Source: Woeseiaceae bacterium (lineage in GTDB: Bacteria; Pseudomonadota; Gammaproteobacteria; Steroidobacterales; Woeseiaceae). From it: a stretch of 64,000 bases of DNA. The notes beneath the pieces were generated by a model, which had not been told where the DNA came from, made no database searches, and saw only the letters and a list, made by a program, of their open reading frames with translations. Positions 8,285 to 18,205 of this stretch are shown one piece after another; position 1 is the stretch's first letter, and every line of letters starts with the position of its first letter. The translations under genes were made by a program, and so were the position numbers. Location: contig JAJFKS010000003.1 in the NCBI GenBank assembly GCA_021773115.1, positions 62,001-126,000 of the forward strand, read 5' to 3'.

Positions 8285-9681
8285 GTCGTGTGACTAGCGC
8301 TGCAACAGCGATCCACGGAGACCCGATTGCACCGGTCATTCTCGGCGTAACCGGCATCCTCGCTTTCGCCGTAGTCGGTCGCGTTGGCGCGCGCAAACTC
8401 GACCAGCCGACGGTACTTGGCGAACTCCTGATGGGTATCCTGCTCGGCAACGTGGCCTGGTACTTCGGCGTCGACCTGATTGCCATACTCCGTGAAGGTC
8501 CGCGCGTTTTCGAAGTGGTCGACAGCGTTCTCGCGGGTGCGCAAATGGACGAGGTCGCTCTGTCGACGTTCGGCGCAAGCAAGGGGCCCGAGATTGCTGA
8601 AATCATGACCGGTCCCCACGGCGGTCAGGTCATGCAGGTTGCCCATGCGGTGGATTTATTCTCGCGCTATGGCGTCATTTTTTTGCTGTTCATGGTTGGC
8701 CTGGAAACAAACCTCGACGAAATGAAACGCGTCGGTGCGGATTCGATACGCGTTGCCTTACTCGGAGTTGTCGCGCCTGTTCTGTTTGGGTTTGCCGTCA
8801 TATTGTTGATGAGACCAGACCTGCCGTTGAGCTCCAACTTGTTCATTGCGGCGACCCTCGGTGCAACCAGTATCGGCATTACTGCGCACGTACTTAAAGA
8901 GATGGGTCGAAGCCAGTCACGCGAAGGCCACATTGTGCTCGGCGCTGCCGTGGGCGACGACGTTCTCGGCTTGATTATCCTTGCCGTCGTGTCGGGATTC
9001 GTTGTCCGCGGCAGTATCGACATGGCGCAGCTCATGGGCGTGATGATCGCCTCTTCCCTGTTCCTTGTTGCCGCTGTCATGCTTGGACCGGCAACGGTAC
9101 GTGTACTGGCAAAACTCATGCGCCGCCTCGATATCGTTGAAGCAAAGATGTTCACTTCGTACCTGTTCGTCATGGTGCTCGCCTGGATGGCGAACCTCGC
9201 GGGGCTCGCAACCATCATTGGCGCGTTCGCAGCCGGCACGGTGTTGCACGATGGCTATTTCAAGCAACATAAGGGTGCCGACGAGGCACGGGTCGTGACT
9301 ATCCGAGAACTGATCATGCCTCTCGAGGTTATTCTCGTACCAATTTTTTTCATTCTCGTGGGCATTCAGGTCAAAATCGAGTCGTTCCTGTCCTGGCCGG
9401 TAATCACCCTTGCAACGGGACTGCTTGTCGCTGCATTCGCCGGCAAGCTGGTGAGCGGCCTCGGCGCCAAATCGCCATCCGACAAATGGCTTATTGGCGT
9501 CGGTATGTTGCCGCGCGGCGAGGTCGGCCTGGTGTTTGCCGCGATTGGCCGCACGCTCGGCGTTATCGATGACGACATCTTCGCCGCAATTGTCGTAATG
9601 GTCTTTGCAACAACGCTGGCTGCGCCGCCGTTGCTCAAGCTTGCTATCAATAGGCAGTTGCAACGCACGACAGCGGAGTGA
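8278..9681 (+). CDS. CPA2-family cation/proton antiporter
   Basis: The 467-residue protein is very hydrophobic, with about 12 predicted membrane segments, and has the Na+/H+ (K+/H+) exchanger features LGELLMGILLGN, FLLFMVGLETNLDE and AAVGDDVLGLIILAVV, the last carrying the paired acidic residues of the transport site. No C-terminal nucleotide-binding domain is present. The start is uncertain: TTG 8278 overlaps hypE, while GTG 8290 gives a protein beginning TSAATAIHGD. Joining the end of the hyp operon suggests ion or pH homeostasis linked to hydrogenase activity; this is inferred from position only. Confidence 0.88.
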   Translation: MLSRVTSAATAIHGDPIAPVILGVTGILAFAVVGRVGARKLDQPTVLGELLMGILLGNVAWYFGVDLIAILREGPRVFEVVDSVLAGAQMDEVALSTFGASKGPEIAEIMTGPHGGQVMQVAHAVDLFSRYGVIFLLFMVGLETNLDEMKRVGADSIRVALLGVVAPVLFGFAVILLMRPDLPLSSNLFIAATLGATSIGITAHVLKEMGRSQSREGHIVLGAAVGDDVLGLIILAVVSGFVVRGSIDMAQLMGVMIASSLFLVAAVMLGPATVRVLAKLMRRLDIVEAKMFTSYLFVMVLAWMANLAGLATIIGAFAAGTVLHDGYFKQHKGADEARVVTIRELIMPLEVILVPIFFILVGIQVKIESFLSWPVITLATGLLVAAFAGKLVSGLGAKSPSDKWLIGVGMLPRGEVGLVFAAIGRTLGVIDDDIFAAIVVMVFATTLAAPPLLKLAINRQLQRTTAE

Positions 9682-9690
9682 ACTCAAGCA

Positions 9691-11265
9691 ATGCATCGAA
9701 CCAGATCGAACAAGACGTCACCGCAGACCGATCTCGTGGAGCGCCTGATGGTACCCGAGGCGTTTGACCACCCCGTCACATCGATCGAGAGAATCGATAC
9801 CCATATTTCATGGGTCATATTGACCGACACCTATGCCTACAAGATCAAGAAACCCGTGGTTCTCGATTTTCTGGACTTCGGTGAACTCGAGCAGCGACAG
9901 CATTTTTGCGAGGAAGAATTGCGGCTGAATCGTCCCTGGGCCAGCGACATCTACCTCGATGTCGTTCCGATTACCGATAGTGGCGGGCAGGCACGATTTG
10001 GCGGCGACGGAACGCCCGTGGAATACGCGGTCAGGATGCGCCGCTTCGATTCTGACATGCGGCTGGACCGTCAGCTAACGCTGGGGCAACTGACAATTAA
10101 CGACATGCGGGCGCTCGGCGATACCATTGCGACCCGGCATATCGGAGCGCCACACGCGCGAACCCGATTTCGCCAGCGCGCACTGCAGATGACGGTCCAG
10201 CAAATGTACGATAATTTCTCCGCACTGGAAGGCAACGTCAGCAAGGAAAACCTGTCATCACTCGCTGAATGGACTCAGCGTGAACTCGACACCGCAACCG
10301 GCGCATTTGCGGATCGCTTCGATGCGGGATTTTTCCGCGACTGCCACGGTGATCTGCATCTCGCTAATCTCGTTCGCATGCCAGGCGGCATCCGAACATT
10401 CGATTGCATCGAATTCAGCGAAGATTTACGCGCAATCGACGTCATCTGCGACATCGCTTTTCTGATCATGGACCTGGTATCGAAAGGCCAACGCGATCTT
10501 GCCGCATGTTTCCTGAATCGCTACCTTGAGCAAACCGGGGATTACGATGGCCTCGTGCATCTGGATCTTTACTTCGTCTACCGATGCCTGGTGCGTGCGA
10601 AGGTCGCGGTCTTATGCAGCCAGCAGAGTGAGCTGGAAAACGAGCGCCTGAGAAATATCGCGGATGCAGATCGGTATTGCCGCATTGCGTTGCGCCAGAC
10701 GTGGAAGCCGGCGCCGTTGCTCATCATCATGCGCGGCCTGTCCGGATCCGGAAAAACCTGGGTCTCGGAACATCTGATGGCCGCGCTGCCCGCTATTCGT
10801 TTGCGCTCGGACATTGAAAGGAAACGCCTGTTCGGATTGCCCGAGGCGGCGAGCAGTGAATCCGGTATCGGTGCGGGGATATATACGGCTGACTCGAGCC
10901 ACGATGTTTACGACCAGCTGATTACAACTGCGAAATCGATTCTGGACGCACGGCATAACGTCATTCTCGATGCGGCATTCCTGCGCTCGGAAGAACGCGA
11001 CCGGGCCACCGAAATGGCCGACAGCTGCGGGTACGCAGCCGTCATCATCGATGTTCGCGCGCCACTCGTGTTGATGAAGAAGCGCCTGCAGAGACGCAGG
11101 CAGGATGCCGTTGACGCGTCGGAAGCGGGGCTCGATGTACTTCAACATCAGCGCTCGATCGCCCAGGCACTTTCACGCCTCGAGCTTCAGCGCACAATCG
11201 TGCATGAGAATGTCGACGGATCCCGTGTCGATGATCTGGTGGACATCATTCGGCGACGGGAATGA
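9691..11265 (+). CDS. Bifunctional aminoglycoside-phosphotransferase-like / P-loop ATPase
   Basis: The 524-residue protein has an N-terminal APH-like kinase half with FRDCHGDLHLANL (catalytic loop, about residues 211-223) and FDCIEFSEDLR. The C-terminal half is a nucleotide kinase with Walker A MRGLSGSGKTWV (about 349-360). This two-domain family is common in proteobacteria, and its substrate is not established. The ATG is 9 bases after the antiporter stop. The 3' end overlaps convergent hypA by 20 bases. Its place at the end of the hyp arm may be chance. Confidence 0.85.
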   Translation: MHRTRSNKTSPQTDLVERLMVPEAFDHPVTSIERIDTHISWVILTDTYAYKIKKPVVLDFLDFGELEQRQHFCEEELRLNRPWASDIYLDVVPITDSGGQARFGGDGTPVEYAVRMRRFDSDMRLDRQLTLGQLTINDMRALGDTIATRHIGAPHARTRFRQRALQMTVQQMYDNFSALEGNVSKENLSSLAEWTQRELDTATGAFADRFDAGFFRDCHGDLHLANLVRMPGGIRTFDCIEFSEDLRAIDVICDIAFLIMDLVSKGQRDLAACFLNRYLEQTGDYDGLVHLDLYFVYRCLVRAKVAVLCSQQSELENERLRNIADADRYCRIALRQTWKPAPLLIIMRGLSGSGKTWVSEHLMAALPAIRLRSDIERKRLFGLPEAASSESGIGAGIYTADSSHDVYDQLITTAKSILDARHNVILDAAFLRSEERDRATEMADSCGYAAVIIDVRAPLVLMKKRLQRRRQDAVDASEAGLDVLQHQRSIAQALSRLELQRTIVHENVDGSRVDDLVDIIRRRE

Positions 11266-11599
11266 GCTCCACGCGCTGGAGGATCATCTCGTCGCCGCTG
11301 ACTATGCGCGTTCGAAAGTCACCGCAGGCCGAACACAGGAGGCGGTTCGGCGCGGCGTGGGAGTCCGCTCCGCAACGGCTGCAATGGACGACGATGTCCG
11401 ATGAGTCGATCGCAAGTTCGGCATGCGCGGCAACCGTACCCGTTGCCGCCAGCGGATACGCGCGGCGAAGCAGCTCGGCCTCCACGCCGGACAGTGGACC
11501 CAGCTTGACGACAATCCGGGAAACCATCGTGCCCTCGCGCTCGCGTGCGATACGCTCAACCTGATTCAAAAGCGCCAAACAGACGGAGAGTTCGTGCAT
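11246..11599 (-). CDS. hypA: HypA, hydrogenase nickel metallochaperone
   Basis: The 117-residue protein begins MHELSV, where His2 is the nickel ligand, and has the HypA zinc-binding pattern HCSRCGAD...LLCSACGD. HypA passes nickel to the large subunit with HypB. It is the last gene of the - strand hup operon. Its ATG overlaps the upstream TGA (TGATG), and its end overlaps the convergent kinase-like gene. hypA is thus separated from hypB, which sits in the opposite arm. Confidence 0.95.
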   Translation of the reverse strand: MHELSVCLALLNQVERIAREREGTMVSRIVVKLGPLSGVEAELLRRAYPLAATGTVAAHAELAIDSSDIVVHCSRCGADSHAAPNRLLCSACGDFRTRIVSGDEMILQRVELIPVAE

Positions 11600-12078
11600 C
11601 AGTTCGTGCCAAGTCCGGTCAGCAGCGACCGACGGCTTATGGTCTTTCGGTCATTTGAGCCGACGTTGTCCGTGGTCGCGGATTGAGTCGCGAACAATTC
11701 CCGTACGACCTCCATCGCAACGTCACGCGCCATGTCCTGGTCCGGGAAATCACTCATCGTCCTAAACAAAACCGTGCTCAGGAAGGTGCCAAAATCGGCA
11801 TCATGGCAGACGCTGAATTCGAGCAACTCGCCGGGAAATTCGAATTCGCAGCACTCACCCTGATCGCTGCCGTTCCATTCTTCGGTGCCGGGCAACACCA
11901 CGAGGTTCATGAACCATGGTGAGATCATGACGAAGATGACATGGTCGCCAAATTCCCGGATACCTGTTGCTTCGACGGCAAGTCGCGGGTTCAGGATTGG
12001 CAGGCCGCGCATGTGTGTCCGTTCAATCTGTTCGAAATGTCGGACCAGGGCCGCGATGCGGTCAGCGGCGTCACTCAT
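11599..12078 (-). CDS. hupJ: HybE/HupJ-type [NiFe]-hydrogenase assembly chaperone
   Basis: From ATG 12078 the product is 159 residues. It carries features seen in the HybE/HupJ family: IERTHMRGLPILNPRL, ISPWFMNLVVLPG and GELLEFSVCHDADFGTF. Family members act with the Tat-exported small subunit or the large subunit before export. The start was chosen because it overlaps the rubredoxin end by 8 bases and matches the family N-terminus. The C-terminal tail (KTISRRSLLTGLGTN) is extended and contains RRSLLTG, which looks like a twin-arginine motif but lies at the wrong end of the protein. Confidence 0.85.
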   Translation of the reverse strand: MSDAADRIAALVRHFEQIERTHMRGLPILNPRLAVEATGIREFGDHVIFVMISPWFMNLVVLPGTEEWNGSDQGECCEFEFPGELLEFSVCHDADFGTFLSTVLFRTMSDFPDQDMARDVAMEVVRELFATQSATTDNVGSNDRKTISRRSLLTGLGTN

Positions 12079-12280
12079 CGACGGGTAGAAAAACGAATTT
12101 CTCGGCGTCGCACTGCGGGCAGCGCCAATGCCCGGGAAGCTGCTGGAATGCTGTCCCGGCCGGAATCTGTTCGAACGTGTCGCCCTCAGACGGATCGTAC
12201 AGGTACCAGCAAATGCGACATTCGTAACTGACCGGATCGCCATCCCTTGTTCCGCTATCGGCGGCCGAGGTTCCGGTCAT
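12071..12280 (-). CDS. hupI: Rubredoxin of the hydrogenase operon (HupI/HoxR type)
   Basis: The 69-residue product has the two rubredoxin iron-binding loops: YECRICWYLYDPSEGD and HWRCPQCDAEK, with a tail FVFLPV. Rubredoxins in hup/hox operons support biosynthesis or protection of the hydrogenase in air, probably at the small-subunit clusters. The ATG at 12280 overlaps the upstream stop (ATGA). The N-terminal 16 residues before the first loop are a non-conserved extension. Confidence 0.92.
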   Translation of the reverse strand: MTGTSAADSGTRDGDPVSYECRICWYLYDPSEGDTFEQIPAGTAFQQLPGHWRCPQCDAEKFVFLPVDE

Positions 12281-13143
12281 GCCACTTCCGGCCAATACGG
12301 CGTCAGCAAGCCTTCGAGGCGCGTCGCCGAGTCCTGCAAGTCCTCGGGCGCCGCGCAGACAACCGCGGGTACATTGGTGACTTCGAGCGTATTGAGTATC
12401 AGCGTGCCCATCGAGTTGTAGAACCGGACCCACCATACGTTCGGTATCAGCGTGCTGGATACCTGGCACTTGCCATAGGCCCGCGACAAGGTGTCGACCG
12501 GACCTCTCCCCAGTTGCTGGTCGAGGAAAACCAGGTCCTCATCTGACAGCGGCAGCAATGTTAGATTGATGACGTGCGGCGACGTTGTCCCAGCGTATTC
12601 CTCACAATGCGACTGCAGCTCGACGAGGATCGGTAAGGCATTCATGACGCCAGCCGATACATCGTCGAGACCTGTATTGATCTGGCGTTGAGTGACATCA
12701 ACCATTTTCACCACGTGCGGAGCATCCGCGACCTCGAGCAAATCGAAGACGATCTTCTCATCCGCATCCAGGTACACGGTTCTCCAGACGCCAGCCAGGA
12801 CGGCTTCCTGGGTACGCGCTGTTACCGCGCCGGAATAGCTTATCGCAACCTCACCTTCCCCGAGAATCTGGTTGACAAGCGTACGATCCTCAACGTCCAA
12901 CGCCGAAAGATCGGCGAGTCGCGGCACCGCCGTCTCACAATAGCTATTCAGTGAATGCTGTAACCACTCCATCGCCTGACGCGCACCATCGAGTCCATTG
13001 ACAGCTGCGGGTTCCGGTATCGCGGGCGGCGTGTAGGTCCACATGTCACCGGGCATATCGATATAGGACAGGGCCTCACCATCGTGTTCACCCGGCTGGC
13101 TGCCGGGACCGATGACTCGAACAGGTATTTGCCTGATATCCAC
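12277..13143 (-). CDS. hupH: HupH/HyaF-family hydrogenase expression/formation protein
   Basis: The 288-residue protein matches the HupH/HyaF family: an early GPGSQPGE, GEGEVAISYSG and VWRTVYLD, and C-terminal WWVRFYNSMGTLILNTLEVT. Family members act in maturation of the small subunit iron-sulfur clusters, particularly in aerobically active enzymes. The start overlaps the hupG stop by one base, and the 3' end overlaps the rubredoxin start. Confidence 0.92.
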   Translation of the reverse strand: MDIRQIPVRVIGPGSQPGEHDGEALSYIDMPGDMWTYTPPAIPEPAAVNGLDGARQAMEWLQHSLNSYCETAVPRLADLSALDVEDRTLVNQILGEGEVAISYSGAVTARTQEAVLAGVWRTVYLDADEKIVFDLLEVADAPHVVKMVDVTQRQINTGLDDVSAGVMNALPILVELQSHCEEYAGTTSPHVINLTLLPLSDEDLVFLDQQLGRGPVDTLSRAYGKCQVSSTLIPNVWWVRFYNSMGTLILNTLEVTNVPAVVCAAPEDLQDSATRLEGLLTPYWPEVA

Positions 13144-13601
13144 TATTGCAGTTCCGGTTTTCGATGAGCTATTGGGGGATCAGCTGCGACACTGACAACC
13201 GGGATATTGAATCCGGGTGGCCGCCGCGGAGCTGCAACGAGCAGTTCATCGATTTTCTCAAGGTAAACACCCCAGTCATGAATACGCACAAGCGTGCCCA
13301 CATAGTCTCCCGTACGAATAAAGACCAGTGCCGGGTATTCCATGAAACCGTAGCGCCGTTTCAGCGTTTTGCCATCGCCAAACACATCGGTAACGACACC
13401 GGGGCGGAGCCGGCCGTCGAACGCCGCCACGAGTTCCGGTAGTACAACCGCAACGTCTGTCGCATCGCGCACGGTCGTCGTATCACCGGGAAAGAACAAC
13501 ACGTTCATTCCCGGCACGCCGACAAAATCGTCATGATTGGCAAGGGATACTTCGGCGTAGCCGAGTTCCTCCAACAGTCGATCAATGAGCGGATGACTCA
13601 T
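13143..13601 (-). CDS. hupG: HupG/HyaE-family thioredoxin-like hydrogenase chaperone
   Basis: The 152-residue protein has a thioredoxin-like fold without the CxxC pair: VLFFPGDTTTVRDATDVAVVLPEL, then GVVTD and RYGFMEYPALVFIRTGDYVGTL, as in HyaE/HupG. Known members bind the Tat-signal-bearing small subunit precursor and prevent early export. It overlaps hupD upstream by four bases and hupH downstream by one, inside the same operon. Confidence 0.9.
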   Translation of the reverse strand: MSHPLIDRLLEELGYAEVSLANHDDFVGVPGMNVLFFPGDTTTVRDATDVAVVLPELVAAFDGRLRPGVVTDVFGDGKTLKRRYGFMEYPALVFIRTGDYVGTLVRIHDWGVYLEKIDELLVAAPRRPPGFNIPVVSVAADPPIAHRKPELQ

Positions 13602-14221
13602 TCGCCTGCTCCGGTCAATCGCGGGTGACCGTTTTCATAGTCACGGATTGCCAGTGCGTCCGGACCGATACGCTCACCCGTTCCGAGCGAATCGGTACGC
13701 GCGGTGATTTCGACCTTCCAGCGATCAAGCACTTGCCTTGCAAGCCCGAGTGCCGGGCCGATCTGCTGTTTTACCGTCGGTGTCAGACTGCCGCCGTAGT
13801 CATCCAGCAACTCCGGCTGCACGCCGACCAGCGCGATTTCGTCCGGAAACTCGCCAGACAGCTGGGCCGACGACAGAACCTCCTGAAAGCCAGCCTGATG
13901 CATACTGACTTTTTTCACGCCCATGTAGGTCGGAACGTCGTCGCCGACAATGAGCTTCAATGTGCCCGGAAGCAGGCCAAAATCGATTGCATCGAAAATC
14001 AACAGGCGGCGCGACGAACGCACCCACGGCAGCAGAAATATGCCTTGTGTGCCACCGTCCATCACGCACACTGACGACGCGAATCGGTAACGCTCGTTCA
14101 GCGTCTCCACACAACGCACGCCGAAACCCTCGTCCGCCCACAGCACGTTGCCGATGCCGAGTATCAACGTGTCCCAGTCCAATTGCCGGGCCGCGGGATG
14201 ATTGGCGTTTTCTGCTGGCAT
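13598..14221 (-). CDS. hupD: HupD/HyaD hydrogenase maturation endopeptidase
   Basis: The 207-residue protein has the protease signature ILGIGNVLWADEGFGVR, with the metal-binding Glu in DEGFG, followed by FDAIDFG and the conserved SMHQ His. It removes the C-terminal peptide of the large subunit after nickel insertion. The predicted target is the tail after the DPCLACATH motif of HupL, encoded two genes upstream. It follows hupC by four bases. Confidence 0.95.
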   Translation of the reverse strand: MPAENANHPAARQLDWDTLILGIGNVLWADEGFGVRCVETLNERYRFASSVCVMDGGTQGIFLLPWVRSSRRLLIFDAIDFGLLPGTLKLIVGDDVPTYMGVKKVSMHQAGFQEVLSSAQLSGEFPDEIALVGVQPELLDDYGGSLTPTVKQQIGPALGLARQVLDRWKVEITARTDSLGTGERIGPDALAIRDYENGHPRLTGAGE

Positions 14222-14225
14222 GCTC

Positions 14226-14924
14226 CTAGTCCCTGTACGTGCGCCAGCCGCTGATAATCGCGCTGACGCTGCTTTGCGAGCTCATGATGTCGGCCCGAAT
14301 TGCCATGTAGATATGAAGGATCGTAAACACGATGAACAACCACATGCCGAGGGTGTGCAGCATGCGCACTTGCTGCGACCCACCCAACAGCGGGATAGCC
14401 CAGCCGAACCCGGTATCGGCCCAACTACCGAGGCCCAGCCCTTCGCCATAAAGTGCGAAACCGCTAACGATCATGAACAAGCCAAGCAATGTATTGAAAA
14501 ACCACATCGCAGATTGTGCGAGCGCATTATGCGCGTCGCTGTGTGGCGGCTCTCGCCTCAGGAACAGGTAATATTTCACCTCTTCGAACAAGGCGCGCCA
14601 CCATTCACCACGCCATACCGGCAAGTACAGCAGCTCGCGCGAATACTTGTTACCGACGAAGCCCCAGTAAATCCTGACTGCGAAACCGATGGCGAAGACA
14701 TACGCCGCAATGAAATGAATCATGCGCAGATTTCCCATCAGGAAGTGCTCGCTCGCTTCGCCGCCAATACTGGGCAGCGGATTCGCGATGAGGTAGCCGG
14801 TTACGCTGAGCACGACGACAGAAAGCGCATGCAGCCAGTGCCAGATTCGCACCGGCGCCTCAAAAACATACAGCGGCCTGCGATAAGCGCTCTTGGGCAC
14901 GCTTCCTGCTGCACTGCTCGCCAT
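14226..14924 (-). CDS. hupC: HupC/HyaC, cytochrome b subunit of the hydrogenase
   Basis: From ATG 14924, preceded by GGGAGG, the product is 232 residues with four membrane helices. Likely heme-ligating histidines lie in RIWHWLHAL, RMIHFIAAYVF and HTLGMWLFIVFTILHIYMA. This subunit anchors the periplasmic dimer and passes electrons from H2 to the quinone pool. The large-subunit stop is 13 bases upstream. Longer in-frame starts lie inside hupL and are rejected. Confidence 0.95.
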   Translation of the reverse strand: MASSAAGSVPKSAYRRPLYVFEAPVRIWHWLHALSVVVLSVTGYLIANPLPSIGGEASEHFLMGNLRMIHFIAAYVFAIGFAVRIYWGFVGNKYSRELLYLPVWRGEWWRALFEEVKYYLFLRREPPHSDAHNALAQSAMWFFNTLLGLFMIVSGFALYGEGLGLGSWADTGFGWAIPLLGGSQQVRMLHTLGMWLFIVFTILHIYMAIRADIMSSQSSVSAIISGWRTYRD

Positions 14925-14937
14925 TTGCGAAACCTCC

Positions 14938-16731
14938 CTAACGAATCTTGACGCGCGCCAGTTCCTGGCCGTCCGGTGAAATAACGTGTGTCGCGCATGC
15001 GAGACAGGGATCGAAACTGTGAATCGTGCGCAGTATTTCCAGCGGTTGTTCCGGGTCTGCCATCGGTGTCCCGAGCAGAGCCGCCTCGTACGCGCCGATA
15101 TTGCCTTCTGGGTCGCGCGGTGATGCGTTCCATGTCGTCGGTACAACGGCCTGGTAGTTGGCGATCTTGGTGTCCCGAATGTGAATCCAGTGGCCGAGCG
15201 CGCCGCGCGGCGCTTCGCCGAAACCGACGCCTTTCGTGTCGTCGGGCCAGGTGTCCGGCTCCCACTTTTGCATGTTTGCCGTCGCGACGTCACCGGCCTT
15301 GATGTTCGCCATCATGTCGTCGAAAACCGTGCGCATCTTGTGCGCCGCCCATGAGCATTCCAGGCCGCGCGCCGCCGTACGGCCGAGCGTCGAGAACAGC
15401 GCGGTGATCGGCAGTCCGAGATCGCTGAGCAAACCGTCAACCTGCATCTTGATATCCTCCTGGCCGCGCGCATAAGCGACGAGATATCGTGCGAGCGGCC
15501 CGACTTCCATGGCATGCCCTCGCCAGCGAGGTGCTTTCAGCCACGAATATTTCGCGCCTTCGTCGAGCGCTTCGATGTTGGTCTTGGTGCCTTTCGCGTT
15601 CGGGCCAAGCTCGAATCGCGGTTCCGTAACGCCGTCCCATGGGTGCAACCCGGCGTCCGGATCAGGGTACTCGTACCAGGAGTGTGTAACGAATTCGCGT
15701 ACCTGCTCCGGATCCCTCGGGTCGACGTCATGGACCGTGCTGAGGTCGCCGTTCAGAATCGCACCATTCGGCAACATCCAGGACTCGTTCGTATAGTTGT
15801 TTGCGATCGCCGGAAACTCACCGTATGCCATAACGTTCTTGCCCGAGAGTCCGCCACCGTAGGTCCAGTCCTTGTAGAAGGATGCGATCGCCTTCAGGTC
15901 CGGAATGTATACCTGATCAACAAAGGTAATAGATTTATTGATGATGTCCGACACCTGGTTAAGCCACGCCATGTTGATGGCGCCTACGGCGCCCGTCTCG
16001 TTGACATTGATCGAGCACGGCATGCCGCCCACCAGCCAGTTCGGGTGCGGGTTGCGACCGCCAAAGATGGTGTGAATTTTGACGATTTCTTTCTGAAAAT
16101 CGAGCGCCTCCAGGTAGTGCGTAACCGCCATCAGGTTGGCTTCCGGCGGCAATTTGTAAGCGGGACTGCCCCAATAGGCATTTGCAAATGGCCCGAGCTG
16201 GCCCGATTCGACAAAACGCCTGATTCGATTCTGGACATCGCGGAAATAGCCCGGCGACGACTTGGGCCATGGCGATAGGCTTTGTTGCAATGCCGATGTC
16301 GCAACCGGGTCGGCTTTGAGCGCACTGACGACATCGACCCAGTCCAGCGCATGCAGGTGGTAGAAATGCACCAGGTGGTCCTGGGTATACTGCGCCAGCA
16401 TCATCAGGTTGCGAATTGAATTCGCGTTCCTGGGAATCTCGATGTCGAGCGCGTCTTCGACGGCGCGACACGATGCAAGCGCGTGAACCCCGGTGCATAC
16501 ACCGCATATTCGCTCGGTAAATGCCCATGCATCGCGCGGGTCCCGGCCTTTGAGGATAATTTCCAGACCACGCCACATGTTGCCTGTGGAAACAGCATTT
16601 CGAATGGTATTGTTTTCGTCGACATTCACTTCGATGCGAAGGTGTCCTTCGATGCGGCAGATCGGATCGACAACGATCCGCTGACCGGCATCATCGAGCG
16701 CAAAACCGTTAGCCGTAACCGTCTTACTCAT
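14938..16731 (-). CDS. hupL: [NiFe]-hydrogenase large subunit
   Basis: The 597-residue protein has both nickel-binding motifs: [14 protein letters not shown] near the N-terminus and [10 protein letters not shown] near the C-terminus. The 15 residues after the final His ([15 protein letters not shown]) are the predicted peptide removed by HupD. It carries the NiFe(CN)2CO site and oxidises H2 in the periplasm. The ATG at 16731 overlaps the small-subunit end by 8 bases. Overall similarity is to E. coli HyaB / rhizobial HupL (group 1). Confidence 0.98.
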   Translation of the reverse strand: MSKTVTANGFALDDAGQRIVVDPICRIEGHLRIEVNVDENNTIRNAVSTGNMWRGLEIILKGRDPRDAWAFTERICGVCTGVHALASCRAVEDALDIEIPRNANSIRNLMMLAQYTQDHLVHFYHLHALDWVDVVSALKADPVATSALQQSLSPWPKSSPGYFRDVQNRIRRFVESGQLGPFANAYWGSPAYKLPPEANLMAVTHYLEALDFQKEIVKIHTIFGGRNPHPNWLVGGMPCSINVNETGAVGAINMAWLNQVSDIINKSITFVDQVYIPDLKAIASFYKDWTYGGGLSGKNVMAYGEFPAIANNYTNESWMLPNGAILNGDLSTVHDVDPRDPEQVREFVTHSWYEYPDPDAGLHPWDGVTEPRFELGPNAKGTKTNIEALDEGAKYSWLKAPRWRGHAMEVGPLARYLVAYARGQEDIKMQVDGLLSDLGLPITALFSTLGRTAARGLECSWAAHKMRTVFDDMMANIKAGDVATANMQKWEPDTWPDDTKGVGFGEAPRGALGHWIHIRDTKIANYQAVVPTTWNASPRDPEGNIGAYEAALLGTPMADPEQPLEILRTIHSFDPCLACATHVISPDGQELARVKIR

Positions 16732-17815
16732 GACGAGCCCCTCGTGACTTGCTGCTCTTGATGTGACTGATTGCTGACGCTGCGGCATGGGCGGCAACGC
16801 CAACCGCCGCCGCACCGGCGAGAATTCCACCAATCTTGTCCGCCGTGGCTTCCGCGCCACCGAGCGAACCAAAATTCGTCACGGCGCTGTAGAAGGACCC
16901 CTTGTCCCAGAAATTGTCTTCTGCGCAGCCGAGACAACCGTGACCGGACTTGACCGGCCACGACAGGCCGCCGTTCCACTCCAGGGTCGAACAGGCGTTG
17001 TAAGTCGTCGGACCTTTGCAGCCAACCTTGTACAGGCAGTAACCCTTGCGAGCACCCTCGTCGTCAAAGCGTTCGACGAACTGTCCGGCGTCGAAGTGTG
17101 GCCGCCGGTAGCATTTGTCGTGCAGGCGCTGACTGTAGAACATCTTCGGCCGGCCCTGTCGGTCCAGTTCCGGCAGCTCATCGAATGCGATCATGTACGT
17201 GATGACACCGGTCATCACTTCTGCGATCGGCGGACAGCCCGGCACCTTGATCACGGGTTTGTCGAGTATCACCTTGTGGATAGGCGTCGCGCGCGTCGGA
17301 TTCGGTCGGGCGGCCTGAACGCAGCCCCATGAGGCACAGGAGCCCCAGGCAATGATCGCTTTGCAGTGATCGGCCATGTGCCTGAGTTTTTCGACGTAAG
17401 GTTTGCCACCCTGTATGCAATACATGCCATCTTCATTCAGGGGCGGATTGCCTTCGCAGGCGAGGATGTACTGCCCATCGTATTTTTCGATGGTCTGCTC
17501 GAGCAGTTCTTCGGCCTGGTGGCCGGCGGCTGCCATCAGCGTGTCGTCGTAGTCCAGCGATATCATCGACAATATGACATCGCCGGCCAGCGGGTTACCC
17601 GAACGGATGAATGACTCTGTACAACAGGTGCACTCAAGACCGTGCAGCCAGATGACCGGTGTTCGCGGTTTGGTTTCGAGTGCGTATGCAATCTTGCCGG
17701 CAAACTCAGGCCCGAGACCAAGGCCCGCAGCAGTCAGGCTGCAGAATTTGAGGAAGCTGCGGCGAGTGATGCCATGCTGGCGCATGACTTCGTAAAAGGT
17801 TTCCTGGACCGGCAT
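16724..17815 (-). CDS. hupS: [NiFe]-hydrogenase small subunit, oxygen-tolerant type
   Basis: The 363-residue precursor has a Tat signal (TRRSFLKF, residues 17-24, then a hydrophobic stretch), the proximal cluster region [10 protein letters not shown] (Cys62, 64, 65), WGSCASWGC (Cys160, 165) and the medial/distal cluster cysteines ([19 protein letters not shown]). The CTCC and SCASWGC patterns include the two supernumerary cysteines that give the [4Fe-3S] cluster of oxygen-tolerant enzymes such as E. coli HyaA. A C-terminal hydrophobic helix ([16 protein letters not shown]) anchors it in the membrane. It is the first gene of the operon. Confidence 0.98.
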   Translation of the reverse strand: MPVQETFYEVMRQHGITRRSFLKFCSLTAAGLGLGPEFAGKIAYALETKPRTPVIWLHGLECTCCTESFIRSGNPLAGDVILSMISLDYDDTLMAAAGHQAEELLEQTIEKYDGQYILACEGNPPLNEDGMYCIQGGKPYVEKLRHMADHCKAIIAWGSCASWGCVQAARPNPTRATPIHKVILDKPVIKVPGCPPIAEVMTGVITYMIAFDELPELDRQGRPKMFYSQRLHDKCYRRPHFDAGQFVERFDDEGARKGYCLYKVGCKGPTTYNACSTLEWNGGLSWPVKSGHGCLGCAEDNFWDKGSFYSAVTNFGSLGGAEATADKIGGILAGAAAVGVAAHAAASAISHIKSSKSRGARHE

Positions 17816-18205
17816 TGAGGGCCTCCCATTGGCGCAATTGCGAACAGACTGACAGCATTATCGACAAACCTTCGTTCCAGCGTCCGTGCCCGCGCAGCTC
17901 CAGGCGTTTTCCGATATCGCTACTCAGCAGCACTCATCATGCGCCGTCCACACTGCATGGCCTATTGTGGTTCCTACCTACGCGGGCGGGCGGTCCGCCG
18001 CGGTTTGTATTGGGGCTGCGCGGTGCTTACAATTGGGGATCTCGTCCCACGCGCGACGGTGTCCTGATTGCGGCTTGCCCGTGTCTATTTTTCAGCGATG
18101 CCCATCGCGGGCACGATGACAGTACATAAATGTGCTATGTCTCATCGTTGTCACGAATTGCCTACACAGTAACGACAATGATTATTAACAAGAGTTAGGA
18201 GAACG
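17816..18205. promoter_or_regulatory. Divergent control region between hupS and the histidine kinase
   Basis: This 390-base stretch separates the hup structural operon (-) from the kinase gene (+) and must hold promoters for both. I see no convincing coding frame. A small inverted repeat TGCCC/GGGCA lies at 18099-18113. The kinase GTG at 18206 is preceded by AGGAGAA. I looked for a sigma-54 site (GG-N10-GC) facing hupS and did not find one good enough to report. Confidence 0.5.

Noticed and set aside
13625..14074. Long + strand frame opposite hupD/hupG
   Set aside because: It is a shadow of well-matched - strand hydrogenase genes and shows no domain of its own.
17816..18205. A sigma-54 promoter for the hup operon
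   Set aside because: Several partial GG/GC pairs exist but none has correct spacing and flanking bases.
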